64,000 nucleotides of DNA from Balneola sp. (GTDB lineage: Bacteria > Bacteroidota > Rhodothermia > Balneolales > Balneolaceae), in assembly GCA_002696035.1 (NCBI GenBank), contig NZQV01000026.1:372001-436000 (forward strand), in the 5' to 3' direction. Below the pieces are notes generated by a model, which was given only the letters and a program-made list of their open reading frames with translations, made no database searches and was not told where the DNA came from. Positions 49,427-60,192 of this stretch are shown here, piece by piece. Numbering within the stretch: position 1 is the first letter of the stretch; every line of letters begins with the position of its first letter. A program made the translations under genes and the position numbers.

Positions 49427-51751
49427 ATGAAGAAGTTAAATCAGGTTCTGCTGGTATTATTTTTCATATCAGTATCAGTTCTTAATTTTGAAATTCTTGC
49501 AACCCGGATATCTTCCGTAATTTTTGTAAATAGTTACGGATTTATCATCCTCTCTCTAGCAATAATGGGCCTCGCTGCCGGGGCCATTTATGATTATTAC
49601 ACAGGTAAAAAACACTCCAGAGAGAAGGACAACCATAAACTGTTCGCTCCTGTATTATACCATGCGTTGAGCTGCATTTTATTTGTATTGGTTGTTACAC
49701 AATTAGAAATGATCACCACTCCTTTAGTGTTTTTTGTGTTCCTCTTCCTGCCATTTTTTTTCGCAGGTATATTCTATTCCCAGGTTTTCACGATCTATTC
49801 GGCAGATAGCTTTAAGATCTACGCTGCCGACTTAACCGGAGCTGCTGCAGGCTCATTATTGCCCTTGGTCATTTTACCAAGTACAGGCCCAATTAATGGT
49901 ATCTTGGCTGCAAGTATTCTAATACTTGCAGGGGTTGGGTTTTTGATGCTTATCCCAAGATCAAGAAAATTAGCAGGATCAACTATTGTTATTGGGTTAT
50001 TGGTAGCCATATCCACAGCTATATTTATGCCTATAGATTTTATGGGTAAGATTCCGATAGGGGAATTCGAGGAAAAGGACTTTCACCATGTGTATGATGA
50101 CCCAACAATTCGGTCTGAAATAGTAGATTCCAGATGGAGTGTGTTTGGCCGATCGGATTTGGTAGAGCACAGCAATCAAGATAGAGTTAAGCATATTTTT
50201 ATTGATGGCGCCGCTGGTTCCCAAATGTATAAATTTGGGGGTAGTGTTGGAAACCTGGACCCTGTGTTAAGCAACATGCTCCTCCAGTTCACAAATTCTG
50301 TGCCTTTCCTTTTGTTAGAACCAAGCCAAAAAAATACAATGCTGGTAATTGGCCCGGGGGGAGGAAGGGAAGTCCTGACCGGTTTGATCTCTGGAATCGG
50401 TTCAATAACCGGAGTAGAAATAAACAGAGACTTTGTTGAGATCGTGGAAGACCAGGCAGATTACAATGGAGGGCTGTATACAAGGTTTCCGAATATTAAC
50501 ATTCAGGTAAAAGAAGGGCGACAGTACGTTAAAGAGACCAATATATCGTACGACTTGATAGTAATGGCCCTGCCTTCAACCCAACAGTTACAAAGCATAG
50601 AAAGCTATGCCTTGAGCGAAAACTATCTGCTTACAGTTGAAGCCCTCTCTGATTATCTGGATATACTTACACCAGAGGGACAGTTGATCTTTACTGTTCA
50701 CAATGACCTGGAAATGCAAAAGCTTATAACAACAACCATAAAAGCTTTTGAAGAAAGAGGGATAGACAGGCAACAAGTGTTAGATCACTTTATAGCTGTT
50801 GAACAAAGGTATTCGCCCACCCTTGTGATAAGCAAAAAGCCTTATTCCAGAGAAAAAATAAATCAGTATTTAAATTTTGCACAAACTTTACCCAGCCAGC
50901 TTCCGGCTATAACATATGTGCCATTTAATTGGGGAAATTTACCTCAGACACAGGGTAACAGATTATTGACCAATTTAAGAGACCAAAGCCTGCAATTGAA
51001 TACGATCATTGAAAACCAAGCTTTTAATATCGCTCCTGTTTTTGATGATAGCCCATATTTCTATAATCTTGAAAAAGGAATAACAGAGAATTTCTCGTTC
51101 TTACTAAAAATTGTTTTCGCTTTCAATTTATTGATCATTTTGGTTCCCTATCTGGTTGCAAGAAAGAGAGAAACTAAACAGAACCTGAAGAAACTAAGAA
51201 AGCTGCTTCTATTCTTTATCTGTTTAGGGGCTGGTTTTATCTTTCTGGAATTGGCGCTGTTTCAAAAATTGATTCTGTATCTTGGCTCTCCCACAATCTC
51301 CCTGTCCATATTATTATGTTCTATACTGGTTGGGATGGGATTAGGTAGCATAAGCGGGAATTTCTACGAAATAAAGGATGCGTATAAGAGGCTGTTATTT
51401 TTCTCAATTTTAGTTTTGGTGAGTGGAGCAGTGGCGGTTACGGTATATCCCATTATTCTGGAAAGCCTTTTAGGGCAAGACAGGGTTATAAGGGCTATTA
51501 TTACCTTTCTGCTAATCTTGCCCCTTGGCTTTGTTCTGGGTGTGCCTTTTCCTACCTCTATTCGTATTCTGGAAAGCCATCATCTCGATGAATATATCCC
51601 CTGGATGTATGGGGTAAACGGGGCAATGACCATTCTGGGCTCGGTGTTGACCATAGTTGTCTCCATGCTTTATGGATTTACTGTCGCTTTTATTGCCGGC
51701 CTTTCTTTTTATCTGGTAATTGTTGTTGTTCTACTACTTGATAAGGAATAA
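49427..51751 (+). CDS. Polytopic membrane protein with a degenerate spermidine-synthase-like domain
   Basis: The 774-residue protein has about six N-terminal transmembrane helices (8-200) and a Rossmann domain (about 210-530). About seven C-terminal helices (545-774) follow. The Rossmann domain has a nucleotide-cofactor loop (VIGPGGGRE, about 307-315) and an acidic strand end (TGVEIN). The segment where spermidine synthases carry their catalytic aspartates reads YDLIVMALPSTQ (about 375-386), so normal aminopropyl transfer is doubtful. A following ALSENYLLTVEAL motif marks a widespread uncharacterised membrane-fused family. The gene forms a two-gene unit with the parvulin lipoprotein. The function is unknown. 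Confidence 0.75.
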   Translation: MKKLNQVLLVLFFISVSVLNFEILATRISSVIFVNSYGFIILSLAIMGLAAGAIYDYYTGKKHSREKDNHKLFAPVLYHALSCILFVLVVTQLEMITTPLVFFVFLFLPFFFAGIFYSQVFTIYSADSFKIYAADLTGAAAGSLLPLVILPSTGPINGILAASILILAGVGFLMLIPRSRKLAGSTIVIGLLVAISTAIFMPIDFMGKIPIGEFEEKDFHHVYDDPTIRSEIVDSRWSVFGRSDLVEHSNQDRVKHIFIDGAAGSQMYKFGGSVGNLDPVLSNMLLQFTNSVPFLLLEPSQKNTMLVIGPGGGREVLTGLISGIGSITGVEINRDFVEIVEDQADYNGGLYTRFPNINIQVKEGRQYVKETNISYDLIVMALPSTQQLQSIESYALSENYLLTVEALSDYLDILTPEGQLIFTVHNDLEMQKLITTTIKAFEERGIDRQQVLDHFIAVEQRYSPTLVISKKPYSREKINQYLNFAQTLPSQLPAITYVPFNWGNLPQTQGNRLLTNLRDQSLQLNTIIENQAFNIAPVFDDSPYFYNLEKGITENFSFLLKIVFAFNLLIILVPYLVARKRETKQNLKKLRKLLLFFICLGAGFIFLELALFQKLILYLGSPTISLSILLCSILVGMGLGSISGNFYEIKDAYKRLLFFSILVLVSGAVAVTVYPIILESLLGQDRVIRAIITFLLILPLGFVLGVPFPTSIRILESHHLDEYIPWMYGVNGAMTILGSVLTIVVSMLYGFTVAFIAGLSFYLVIVVVLLLDKE

Positions 51752-51882
51752 TCCCGGCAGCAAATTCAAATATAGTCGGCAGGGTTTATTTATAAAGGTT
51801 GAGATGAAGCTTGTCTTCTGCAGATATAGATAGATGGCGGAATTAATTAAAGAATACAATCTCAAAATATTCAGGTAAAATA

Positions 51883-51911
51883 AAAAAGCCCTCCGCAAAG
51901 AGGGCTTTTTT
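51883..51911. terminator. Bidirectional terminator between membrane protein gene and xylA
   Basis: AAAAAGCCCTC and GAGGGCTTTTTT form a stem around CGCAAA, flanked by A and T runs that work on both strands. It lies between convergent genes. Confidence 0.9.
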
Positions 51912-51938
51912 GATACTGGAATTCTTAAAAGATGATCA

Positions 51939-53267
51939 TCAAATATTATTGTTGATGATGTTCTCAAACAATTCTTGTTTTCCGCTTCGCATTTTGGGCT
52001 CGCCATTCTTGAGGGCAATTTCCCGAAGGTCTTCTAGACTTAGTTTTCCTTCTTCAAACGCTTTACCATCTCCACTATCAAACGAAGAATAACGCTCGGT
52101 ACGAAGTTTCTTGTAGTCAGAATTGTTAAGCACTTTGTCGGCCACGATCAGGCTTCGTGCAAAAACATCCATGGCACCAATGTGTGCGTGGAAAATATCA
52201 TCCAGGTCGGTAGAGTTTCTGCGACGCTTGGCATCAAAATTAACTCCTCCGGTTTTGAAACCACCGGCTTCCAGGATGACCAGAAGAGCTTCTACTGTTT
52301 CAAAGATATTGTTAGGAAACTGGTCAGTATCCCAGCCGTTTTGGTAATCACCACGGTTGGCGTCGATGCTTCCGAGAAGATCATTATCGGCAGCTACCTG
52401 TAGTTCGTGCTGGAACGTATGACTTGCCAGGGTAGCGTGATTCACTTCAATGTTTAGCTTGAAATCTTTTTCCAGACCGTATTTCTTGAGGAAAGCCATG
52501 CAAGTAGCGGCATCAAAATCGTATTGATGTTTGGTTGGTTCCATTGGCTTAGGCTCAATCAAGAAGGTGCCTTCAAAGCCATTTTTGCGGCCATAATCTC
52601 GGGCAGCTTCAAGGAAGCGAGCCAGATGATCAACCTCACGGCCCATCTGTGTGTTAAGGAGACTCATGTATCCTTCACGTCCGCCCCAGAAAACATAGTT
52701 TTGTCCACCAAGTTCGATGGTTGCATCAATAGCGGCTTTAACTTGAGTAGAGGCATAAGCAAGTACATCAAAGTCAGGGTTCGTTGCAGCGCCATTCATA
52801 TAGCGTGGGTGCCCGAACAGGTTGGCAGTTCCCCAAAGCAATTTAACACCTGAAGCTTCTTGCTTCTGTTTGGCGTAATCGGTGATGGTTTGAAGACGTT
52901 TCTCGCTTTCCTGAATAGAATCAGCTAGGTCAACAACATCAACGTCATGAAAACAGTAAAAAGGAACACCTAATTTAGTGAAAAACTCAAAGGCTGCATC
53001 CATCTTGGTTTTTGCCGCAGCAATTGGGTCGCTATCAGTTCCCCATGGATAAGAATGTGTTGGTGCACCAAAGGGATCCTGTCCGCTATCGCAGAAGGTA
53101 TGCCAGTAGGCTACGGCAAACCTGAAGTGTTCCTTCATGGTCTTGCCTGCTACTTTTTTATTCTCATCATAATATTTAAAGGCAAACGGGTTGTCTGATT
53201 CAGGTCCTTCGTATTCAATTTTGTCAATATTCTTGAAATACTCGCGATCTCCAATTAGTGGTTTCAT
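51939..53267 (-). CDS. xylA: Xylose isomerase
   Basis: Converts D-xylose to D-xylulose. The 442-residue class II enzyme has catalytic His107 and Asp110 (CFHDVD, His101/Asp104 in E. coli). Metal-ligand regions are Glu238/Lys240 ([15 protein letters not shown]) and Glu274/His277 ([12 protein letters not shown]). The signature [14 protein letters not shown] is also present. It follows xylB by 32 bases on the same strand, forming the end of the minus-strand xylose segment. It is cytoplasmic with no signal peptide, and its length is normal for the family. Confidence 0.97.
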   Translation of the reverse strand: MKPLIGDREYFKNIDKIEYEGPESDNPFAFKYYDENKKVAGKTMKEHFRFAVAYWHTFCDSGQDPFGAPTHSYPWGTDSDPIAAAKTKMDAAFEFFTKLGVPFYCFHDVDVVDLADSIQESEKRLQTITDYAKQKQEASGVKLLWGTANLFGHPRYMNGAATNPDFDVLAYASTQVKAAIDATIELGGQNYVFWGGREGYMSLLNTQMGREVDHLARFLEAARDYGRKNGFEGTFLIEPKPMEPTKHQYDFDAATCMAFLKKYGLEKDFKLNIEVNHATLASHTFQHELQVAADNDLLGSIDANRGDYQNGWDTDQFPNNIFETVEALLVILEAGGFKTGGVNFDAKRRRNSTDLDDIFHAHIGAMDVFARSLIVADKVLNNSDYKKLRTERYSSFDSGDGKAFEEGKLSLEDLREIALKNGEPKMRSGKQELFENIINNNI

Positions 53268-53299
53268 AAGGTATAGGGTTGTGTTGTAGATTAAATTTT

Positions 53300-54826
53300 T
53301 TAAATGACTTCCGGGGTAGCAACTGTCTTATTGGAAAGCTGCATCAGGTCATCAAGGTTTGCTTTCCACTTGCCATATAGGTCTTCGTATAGAGCTACCA
53401 TTTCCGGATCAGGTTCTATCACATCAATTTTCTCAAGATGTGCAAAAGCTTCTTCGGCAGATGAATAATATCCGCTTCCTAAAGCTGCTCCTCGGGCTGC
53501 ACCTGCTGCTCCGTCGGTATCGTATAACTCGAGTGTGGTATTGGTTACATTCGTGAAAATATTGCGGAAGGTCTTGCTTAAGAACAGGTTAGCGTGTCCT
53601 ACTCGTATTGCTTTAGCCGGCACGTCCATGTCTGCCAACATTTCGAATCCAAGATTCAGGGCATATACAATCCCCTCAAGACCGGCTCGTACAATATGTT
53701 TAGTAGCATGTTGATTGAAATCAATGTTCAATAATTGTGCTCCAAGTATCTTATTCTCCAGTACCCGTTCAGCTCCATTTCCAAAGGGGAAAAAGTGAAC
53801 ACCGCTTGCGCCAGGATCAGCCTGATCAGCAAGTTCGTTCATCAAGTCATAATCAAGGTTGGCTTTACCTGTATTCAGAATCTTTTTGAGCCAGCTGTAC
53901 AAAATTCCCGTTCCGTTATTAATAATGAGTACACCATTCCGGGACTGCTCATCATTATTATTGACGTGTAAAAAAGTATTGATCCGGGATTTCTGATCGA
54001 ACACATTTTTATCAGTTACGGCATAGATCACACCGGAAGTTCCCGCTGTAGCAGCGATCTCGCCGGGCTCAAGTACATTCAGTGAAAAAGCATTATTGGG
54101 TTGATCTCCCGCACGGTATGTAATTTTAACATCCTTATTGAGGCTAAGGGCATCAGCAATATCGGGGTGAATGGTAATGTCAGCTGCTATGGCAGGTACG
54201 GTGTCTGCTACAAAATCTGGAGAGATGCCATAATAATCGAGTAGCTTTTGGTTGACCTGTTTTTCCTGGAAATCCCAAAAAACGCCTTCACTAAGTCCTG
54301 TTTCTGTTGTGGTGATCTTGCCACTTAATTTCATGGCAATGAAGTCGCCGGGAAGCATGAATTTGTGGATCTTGCCAAAAGTTTTGGGTTCATTTTCTTT
54401 AACCCAGGCGAGTTTTGAAGCGGTAAAATTACCGGGAGAGTTCAGCATATGCTGCTGGCAATACTCTGGTCCCAATTGTTTATAAGCCTCATTCCCGATA
54501 TTAACGGCACGGCTGTCACACCAAATAATAGAAGGGCGAAGGACGTCTTGATTTTCATCCACTAAAACGAGCCCGTGCATTTGATAAGAAATGCCTATGC
54601 CTTCAATTTTCTTTGTGTCAACTTCGGGCTTTTGGGATAAGAGGGTGAATGCTTTTTGAAAATTGCTCCACCAATCATTGGGATTTTGTTCGGCCCATCC
54701 GGGTTGGGGGGCATCGATCCTCATCTCATTTTCGGGATAAGTGACAGATGCTACAACTTTACCTTTCTCGGGATCTAACAAACTGAGTTTTATGGACGAG
54801 CTTCCAAGGTCTATTCCCAAATACAT
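53300..54826 (-). CDS. xylB: Xylulokinase
   Basis: Phosphorylates D-xylulose to xylulose-5-phosphate for the pentose phosphate pathway. The 508-residue FGGY kinase begins [13 protein letters not shown] (phosphate-binding loop) and has the QMHGLVLVD substrate segment (about 82-90). Catalytic Asp241 lies in [11 protein letters not shown] (Asp233 in E. coli XylB). The C-terminal [14 protein letters not shown] helix contacts ADP. ACAGGAA provides a ribosome binding site. It precedes xylA and follows the LacI gene with a 298-base spacer containing operator half-sites. Confidence 0.96.
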   Translation of the reverse strand: MYLGIDLGSSSIKLSLLDPEKGKVVASVTYPENEMRIDAPQPGWAEQNPNDWWSNFQKAFTLLSQKPEVDTKKIEGIGISYQMHGLVLVDENQDVLRPSIIWCDSRAVNIGNEAYKQLGPEYCQQHMLNSPGNFTASKLAWVKENEPKTFGKIHKFMLPGDFIAMKLSGKITTTETGLSEGVFWDFQEKQVNQKLLDYYGISPDFVADTVPAIAADITIHPDIADALSLNKDVKITYRAGDQPNNAFSLNVLEPGEIAATAGTSGVIYAVTDKNVFDQKSRINTFLHVNNNDEQSRNGVLIINNGTGILYSWLKKILNTGKANLDYDLMNELADQADPGASGVHFFPFGNGAERVLENKILGAQLLNIDFNQHATKHIVRAGLEGIVYALNLGFEMLADMDVPAKAIRVGHANLFLSKTFRNIFTNVTNTTLELYDTDGAAGAARGAALGSGYYSSAEEAFAHLEKIDVIEPDPEMVALYEDLYGKWKANLDDLMQLSNKTVATPEVI

Positions 54827-55124
54827 GCCGTTCCTGTAATTTATTTAAACTATTAGTGACGCCACCGGTATGCCACGGAATTATTTAATCTCATGAAAGT
54901 GCAAATTTGTGCATTATAGCACTAAAATTTGCCTAACCGGAGAGGCACACAGAAAAGCAATGAACGGATGACTTTAAAGCTTAATTTATTATCTATAAAG
55001 CCGAAATAGAACATTACTTAGGATGGCATAGTATATCCAAATAGTGAAAAAAAAGAAACCAAATTGAGCAAAAAAGTTACGGGTTTGCGTAAAATTTGCT
55101 CAATATAAAAATAGGCTGTTTTTT
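54827..55124 (-). promoter_or_regulatory. xylBA promoter region with split LacI-type half-sites
   Basis: 298 bp between lacI-family and xylB genes. At 55065-55072 TGAGCAAA and at 55095-55102 TTTGCTCA form an inverted pair 22 bases apart, with TTTGCG between them. The arms are those of the TGAGCAA-N3-TTGCTCA operator, but the spacing is too wide for one dimer site. The region may hold two weak sites. The rest is AT-rich with no coding potential. Confidence 0.55.
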
Positions 55125-56135
55125 CTAAGAAGAACGTAAACTGGATTGGCGTTCTTCAAGGGTGACAGGCACCATACTTACAATTCCCTGATGCTCGGTT
55201 GGCTTTTTCATTCTTGTAAGCAGGGTGTCTATTGTGTTCTCTGCTAAACGGGCAAAATCGGTTTTTATCGAAGAAAGGCGAGGATAGTGGTTCTCACACA
55301 TGGGTAAATTATCGTAACCTACCAATGCAATGTCATCGGGGAAGGTGTACCCTGCTTCGCGGGCTGTTTCCATGAAGCCAAGGGCCATAGCATCGTTAGC
55401 TGTGAATATTGCCTGTGGTTTACTCTCAAGAGTTTCAAAGTCGGCAAAAGCTTCTTTACCGGCTTCCAGGGTATAATCCCCTTTAAAGTCCCAGACCAGA
55501 TCCGCATCACTATTTTGTTTGATGAAATCCATAAAGCCATTCGTTCTAAACCGAGCTTCCGGCATTTCATGAGGCCCTTCAATAATTCCCAGTTTTCGGT
55601 ATCCCTGTTCATACAGATGCCGTGCAGCCAAAACGGCTCCCTGATAGGCGTCAAATGTGACGGTATCCAGCACGGAATTGTCAATATTGGAGCAAGAGAT
55701 CACCGGGAAATCTTTGGGCGTGGCATGTAAAATATGAAGGTATTGCTCTTCTTTTAATTCAGGAACAAATATCACAGCAGCAGCAAAACCTAAAGTGCGA
55801 AGTTTTTCGATCAGGGAGCTGACAGAGTCAATATCGTGAGTAACACTAAAAAGGCTGACATTTACTTCTTTTGTTGTAGCAGCCTGGGTAAAGCCATGGA
55901 AGAAAGAGGCGTAAAATTCTCCGGGATGAAACTGGGTGATGAGCGCAATATTCGGGGGCTGATCCTTGGGTAGTTTCCGACCGTTGGTGGGAAGAGGGTA
56001 TCCCAGTTTATGCGCGGCAGCTAATATCTTTCTTCTGTTTTTTTCTGATATACGCCCTTCGCCCCGAATGGCCCTCGAAATGGTGGAAACCGAGAAGTTA
56101 GTGGCTTCCGAAATATCTTTAAGTGTTACTTTCAT
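55125..56135 (-). CDS. LacI-family transcriptional regulator of xylan/xylose genes
   Basis: The 336-residue protein has a LacI helix-turn-helix (TLKDISEATNFSVSTISRAIR, about 3-23), hinge region and periplasmic-binding-protein-like sensor domain (about 60-330). It lies between manD and xylBA. A near-perfect TGAGCAA-N3-TTGCTC palindrome sits 19 bases upstream of its start, suggesting autoregulation. The same palindrome precedes the TonB receptor gene. The inducer is probably a xylo- or aldouronic oligosaccharide or monosaccharide, which the sequence does not show. Confidence 0.93.
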   Translation of the reverse strand: MKVTLKDISEATNFSVSTISRAIRGEGRISEKNRRKILAAAHKLGYPLPTNGRKLPKDQPPNIALITQFHPGEFYASFFHGFTQAATTKEVNVSLFSVTHDIDSVSSLIEKLRTLGFAAAVIFVPELKEEQYLHILHATPKDFPVISCSNIDNSVLDTVTFDAYQGAVLAARHLYEQGYRKLGIIEGPHEMPEARFRTNGFMDFIKQNSDADLVWDFKGDYTLEAGKEAFADFETLESKPQAIFTANDAMALGFMETAREAGYTFPDDIALVGYDNLPMCENHYPRLSSIKTDFARLAENTIDTLLTRMKKPTEHQGIVSMVPVTLEERQSSLRSS

Positions 56136-56153
56136 ACAACAATTTAGTGTCTA

Positions 56154-56170
56154 TGAGCAAATTTTGCTCT
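56154..56170. promoter_or_regulatory. LacI-type operator upstream of the regulator gene
   Basis: TGAGCAAATTTTGCTCT: inverted arms TGAGCAA and TTGCTCT, one mismatch at the last base, 3-base spacer. It lies directly before the regulator start codon. Confidence 0.68.
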
Positions 56171-56280
56171 TTTCTGTGATAAAGTAAAGTAAATTAAAAT
56201 AAGGCTAATTTTTATTATTTGACAAACGGCGTGTGACCAGTGGTTTAGCACTGATTACACGTTTTTGCTGAGTGAGTGAG

Positions 56281-56290
56281 TTTGCGCAAA
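56281..56290. promoter_or_regulatory. LacI-type operator candidate TTTGCGCAAA
   Basis: A perfect 10-bp palindrome with central CG in the 164-bp gap between manD and the regulator gene. Related TTTGCGCA segments flank the degenerate operators at 30276 and 33209. Confidence 0.5.
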
Positions 56291-56299
56291 TTCAATTCT

Positions 56300-57511
56300 T
56301 TACCAGTTAAACATGGTGCCATCTTCCTTTCTGTTTACGGGTAAATAAGCCCGTTCATATGGATATTTGGCTGCTTCGTCTTCGTTAATGTCAACGCCAA
56401 GGCCGGGTGCATCCCCGGGGTACATGAATCCATCCTCAAAAGTATACGATCTCGAAAAAACCTCTTCCGTGATTTCATGATGAGGCATATGCTCCTGAAT
56501 GCCAAAATTGTTTATAGAAAGATCAAAATGAAGGGCAGATGCCATGGTAACCGGAGAAAGGTCTGTGGCTCCATGAAACCCGGTTCGCACATGATAGATC
56601 TCTGCGAAGTTGGCGATCTTTTTCATATGTGAAATGCCCCCTCCCCGCACAATAGATGTCCGGATATAGTCGATCAATTGACTGGATATCAATTCCTGCA
56701 TATCCCAGATGGAATTGAAGACTTCGCCAACGGCTAAAGGCGTTGTAGTGTGTTGCCGGATCAGTTTAAAGCTTTCCTGAAGCTCGGCCGGAGTACAATC
56801 TTCCAGCCAAAACAAGTGATAAGGCTCTACTTCTTTACCTAATCGCCCGGCTTCTATTGGGGTGAGCCGGTGATGACAATCATGCAATAAGTGTGGTTCA
56901 TCCCCAAATTCATCTCTTAAAGTCTTAAACAAAGTTGGAAGATAATTCAGATACTTTTCAGTTGACCATTGGTCTTCTTTAGGTAAGCCTTTTTCAGCCG
57001 GCTCGTAGCGGCCTTTATCTTTGGGAACGCCGTAAGTTTTATCTATACCCGGAATGCCACTTTGGGCACGAACCGCTTTATAACCCATTTCTAGGTGGCG
57101 CCCAACTTCCTCAACCGTATCGCTAAGGTCTTTGCCATTAGCATGCGCATACACCATGATCTTATCGCGGGATTTTCCTCCCAGCAAATTATAAACAGGG
57201 GTATTCAGCATCTTGCCTTTGATGTCCCATAATGCCATATCTACCGCTGCAATGGCGGACATGGTGACAGGCCCTCTGCGCCAATAGGCTCCTTTATAGA
57301 GGTATTGCCAGATATCTTCAATTTGAGATGGATCCCGACCGATGAGGCACGGAATAACGTGCTCTTCCAAATAAGAAGACACGGCTTTCTCGCGACCATT
57401 TAGTGTGGCATCACCCAGGCCGTACACACCCTCATCAGTCATAATTTTAAGTGTTACAAAATTACGACCGGGACTGCACACAATTACTTTTGCGGATTTA
57501 ATTTTGGCCAT
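56300..57511 (-). CDS. manD: D-mannonate dehydratase, enolase superfamily (ManD type)
   Basis: Dehydrates D-mannonate to 2-keto-3-deoxygluconate in hexuronate catabolism. The 403-residue enolase-superfamily protein has metal ligands Asp211, Glu237 and Glu263 (LLHDCHH, WLEDC, AVGEVFN). It also has His213, Tyr160 and Arg148, one position offset from the residues described for the Novosphingobium ManD. This agreement favours true ManD over distant RspA-like homologues. It lies 20 bases downstream of a GH10 gene and would handle glucuronate released by GH67. UxaC and 2-keto-3-deoxygluconate kinase/aldolase are not in the window. Confidence 0.93.
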   Translation of the reverse strand: MAKIKSAKVIVCSPGRNFVTLKIMTDEGVYGLGDATLNGREKAVSSYLEEHVIPCLIGRDPSQIEDIWQYLYKGAYWRRGPVTMSAIAAVDMALWDIKGKMLNTPVYNLLGGKSRDKIMVYAHANGKDLSDTVEEVGRHLEMGYKAVRAQSGIPGIDKTYGVPKDKGRYEPAEKGLPKEDQWSTEKYLNYLPTLFKTLRDEFGDEPHLLHDCHHRLTPIEAGRLGKEVEPYHLFWLEDCTPAELQESFKLIRQHTTTPLAVGEVFNSIWDMQELISSQLIDYIRTSIVRGGGISHMKKIANFAEIYHVRTGFHGATDLSPVTMASALHFDLSINNFGIQEHMPHHEITEEVFSRSYTFEDGFMYPGDAPGLGVDINEDEAAKYPYERAYLPVNRKEDGTMFNW

Positions 57512-57531
57512 GAAGACAAAGAGGGTTGGTT

Positions 57532-58743
57532 CTATTGATTGTTAGCAAGTTCAATAAGTGCATCAAATGCCGGCTTGGGATCTTTATTCCGGTCGAACAA
57601 CAACGGATAATTGGTTTGTTCGAAGGGCAGGTAGTTCAGCCAGCTTCCATCATCTGAGACACCCCAGAATGTTACGCGGGTAAGGATGTCGCTGTGATCA
57701 AGATAAATTTCAAAAAGATCGCTATATACTTCAGTCAGTTTTTGCTGAACTTCTTCAGGGAGGCCGTCTTTGTAAATATCCTGTCGGTTATTTCTATCAA
57801 ACTGATATACAGAAGCTGGCAGAACATTCAGATCCAGTTCAGTGATCATGACATCGATACCAAGATCCGAAAATTCAGTAATAGACTTCCCGATCTGTTC
57901 GTAATCAGGCATATTGTTGATGCTGAAATGACTTTGAGATCCAACACCGTGAATAGGCACACCGTCAGCGATCATTTTTTCAAGATGCTCGTGAATTCCA
58001 GCTCTTTTTTCAGGATTTTCCATGTGGTAATCGTTGTAATACAGCTGAGCATCCGGATCGGCTTCGTGTGCATACTCAAACGCCTTGGCGATGAAATCTT
58101 CCCCAATAATATTATACCACTTAGATTCCCTGAAACTTCCATCGGTATTGAAGGCTTCGTTTACAACATCATAGCCCATGATCTTACCTTTATAGCGGCC
58201 CACAATAGTGTGAATGTGATCACGCATTCGCTCAAGTAAAGCTTCACGACTTAATTCGTTTCCTTCTTCATCTTCAAAAACCCAGTCTGGGGTCTGGTTG
58301 TGCCAAACTAAGGTATGAGCTACGATCTTTTTATCGTTTGCCTCGGCAATTTCAACCAAACGATCGGCTGCTTCAAAGTCGTAAACACCGGGTTCGGGGT
58401 GAATTTCTTCCCATTTCATCACATTCTCCGGGGTGATCACATTAAAATGCTTCAACCCAACTTTGAGGCCTTTAGGATCAGGAAAGATCTGCTGCTCCAT
58501 AAAATAGCCGCGGCGGTCTGTTCGTAGTGTGTCGCGAAGGGCTTCAGGAGTTGCAGACAAGATCTGAGCTCGATTCAATGCCGTTCCTATAAGGAAAGCA
58601 TCCTCATAGGCTTCATGTAGAGAGGGGGTGTCATCTTGCTGGGTCTGCGTAGAGGAGCAGCCAAACTGAAACCCGAACAGAACTATTAACGAGAAAACAA
58701 TAGCAGTTTCTCTGTAAGGAAAAAGTGTTCCTGTGATGTTCAT
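57532..58743 (-). CDS. GH10 xylanase lipoprotein (first)
   Basis: The 403-residue protein has a lipoprotein-type N-terminus (lipobox QFGC, Cys29) and a single GH10 barrel with no accessory module. The acid/base is Glu196 (DVVNEAFN) and the nucleophile Glu302 ([10 protein letters not shown]). The WHNQTPDW and [10 protein letters not shown] motifs are also family-typical. It would trim xylo-oligosaccharides at a membrane surface or in the periplasm. It lies between the GPH symporter and manD genes. A close paralogue is at 60284. Confidence 0.93.
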   Translation of the reverse strand: MNITGTLFPYRETAIVFSLIVLFGFQFGCSSTQTQQDDTPSLHEAYEDAFLIGTALNRAQILSATPEALRDTLRTDRRGYFMEQQIFPDPKGLKVGLKHFNVITPENVMKWEEIHPEPGVYDFEAADRLVEIAEANDKKIVAHTLVWHNQTPDWVFEDEEGNELSREALLERMRDHIHTIVGRYKGKIMGYDVVNEAFNTDGSFRESKWYNIIGEDFIAKAFEYAHEADPDAQLYYNDYHMENPEKRAGIHEHLEKMIADGVPIHGVGSQSHFSINNMPDYEQIGKSITEFSDLGIDVMITELDLNVLPASVYQFDRNNRQDIYKDGLPEEVQQKLTEVYSDLFEIYLDHSDILTRVTFWGVSDDGSWLNYLPFEQTNYPLLFDRNKDPKPAFDALIELANNQ

Positions 58744-58785
58744 GATTAAACAACCTTTAAATAATGTTTTTGATTAATTGCTGGT

Positions 58786-60192
58786 TTAGACTGTTGGGGA
58801 AGGTTCATCCAGTTCGCCTCGGCGAGCTTCCAGTTCAACTTCGATCTGTTCCATTTTTTCACCATCAAGGGGATAAAGAACCATAAGTAATGCCCCGCAT
58901 ATACCTGCAATGGCACTGATGATTCCTGCCAAAAAGATAATTCCGTAGAGGGATTCTTCTGTTTGAACCTGATTGGGCTGAAAATCAAAATAAGCGAGCA
59001 TCCAGCCGGTGAGTGCTCCTCCAATAGCTACTCCCATCTTAAGAGCAAATAAAGAAGCGGCCATAATTAAACCCGTGGCCCGGCGTCCAAACTTCCATTC
59101 GCCAAAGTCTGCTGTGTCGGTATAAATAGCCCACTGAAGTACAGAAACGGGACCAAAGAAGAATCCTGAAATGATGTTACTGATATAGATCAACTCGTCC
59201 TGAGATTGGTCCAGAAAGAAAAAGGGCAGACAGAAACCAGCACTCAATGCCAGCGACCAAACGTACGTCTTCTTTTTATCGAAGATGGAGGCGATGTACT
59301 TGGTTAGCAGTGCGCCGGCCAGGGTAGCGAGAGCGCCACTTGTCAAAAAGGATGATTTACTCGAGCCAATACCAATAGCCTCAAAAAATGAAACAGTATG
59401 TTCTGCTAAATAATAATCGACCAGGTACGGTGAAGAACCACCCTTAATTACCACATACATCAGCTGGAATACAGTAGCACCTGCAATCAGTACCCAGGGT
59501 TTATTTGCCAAAAGATCCTTCCAGTCTGTAGACAGATCGATCTTTTCTTCTTTGGTAGGCAGCACACGCTCTTTGGTGGTGAAAAATGTGAAAAGGAATA
59601 ACCCGGCGGCTACCACTCCATAAAGTCCCATGGTCCACATCCAACCAATTTGCTCGTTGCCGTTTCCAAAGAATTCCACAAACTGTTCGGTTAGCCCGGT
59701 TACCACTAAAAGACCTAAATAAGCGGCTACAAAACGGTAGGAAGAAACTCCGGTGCGCTCTATGGAATTTGGAGTAATGACACCCATTAACGCAGCATAC
59801 GGCACATTGATGGCCGTATAAACAGCCATCATCATGGTATAGGTGATGTAGGCATATACAATTTTACCGGTATCACTAAAGTCGGGCGTAATGAACATGA
59901 AGAAGCCGATCACCCCAAAAGGAATGGCGAGCCAAAGCAAGTAAGGCCGGAATTTACCATACTTGGTCATGGTGCGATCAGAAATGAATCCCATTATGGG
60001 ATCTGTTACAGCATCAAAGATTCGCGTTACCAAAAACATAGTACCGGCTACCGCTGCAGATATCCCAAATATATCGGTATAGAAAAACAGCAGGTAGTTA
60101 ACAAAGGTTTGGAAAAATAGATTGGAAGCGCCATCCCCAGCACTGTACCCAACTTTTTCTAATAAGCTAATTTTGGCTCTTTCTTTCTTCAT
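58786..60192 (-). CDS. GPH-family sugar:cation symporter (xyloside/hexuronide type)
   Basis: A 468-residue major-facilitator protein of the glycoside-pentoside-hexuronide family with 12 expected helices. Characteristic segments are GYSAGDGASNLFFQ, the cation-site helix FDAVTDPIMGFISDRT and GKFRPYLLW. Adjacent GH10 and GH67 genes indicate uptake of xylo-oligosaccharides or glucuronate-containing products. The actual solute is unproven. No SusCD or ABC system is present nearby. Confidence 0.9.
   Translation of the reverse strand: MKKERAKISLLEKVGYSAGDGASNLFFQTFVNYLLFFYTDIFGISAAVAGTMFLVTRIFDAVTDPIMGFISDRTMTKYGKFRPYLLWLAIPFGVIGFFMFITPDFSDTGKIVYAYITYTMMMAVYTAINVPYAALMGVITPNSIERTGVSSYRFVAAYLGLLVVTGLTEQFVEFFGNGNEQIGWMWTMGLYGVVAAGLFLFTFFTTKERVLPTKEEKIDLSTDWKDLLANKPWVLIAGATVFQLMYVVIKGGSSPYLVDYYLAEHTVSFFEAIGIGSSKSSFLTSGALATLAGALLTKYIASIFDKKKTYVWSLALSAGFCLPFFFLDQSQDELIYISNIISGFFFGPVSVLQWAIYTDTADFGEWKFGRRATGLIMAASLFALKMGVAIGGALTGWMLAYFDFQPNQVQTEESLYGIIFLAGIISAIAGICGALLMVLYPLDGEKMEQIEVELEARRGELDEPSPTV

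Noticed and set aside
49427-51751. Bona fide spermidine synthase
   Set aside because: The catalytic aspartate segment is replaced and large membrane regions flank the Rossmann domain.
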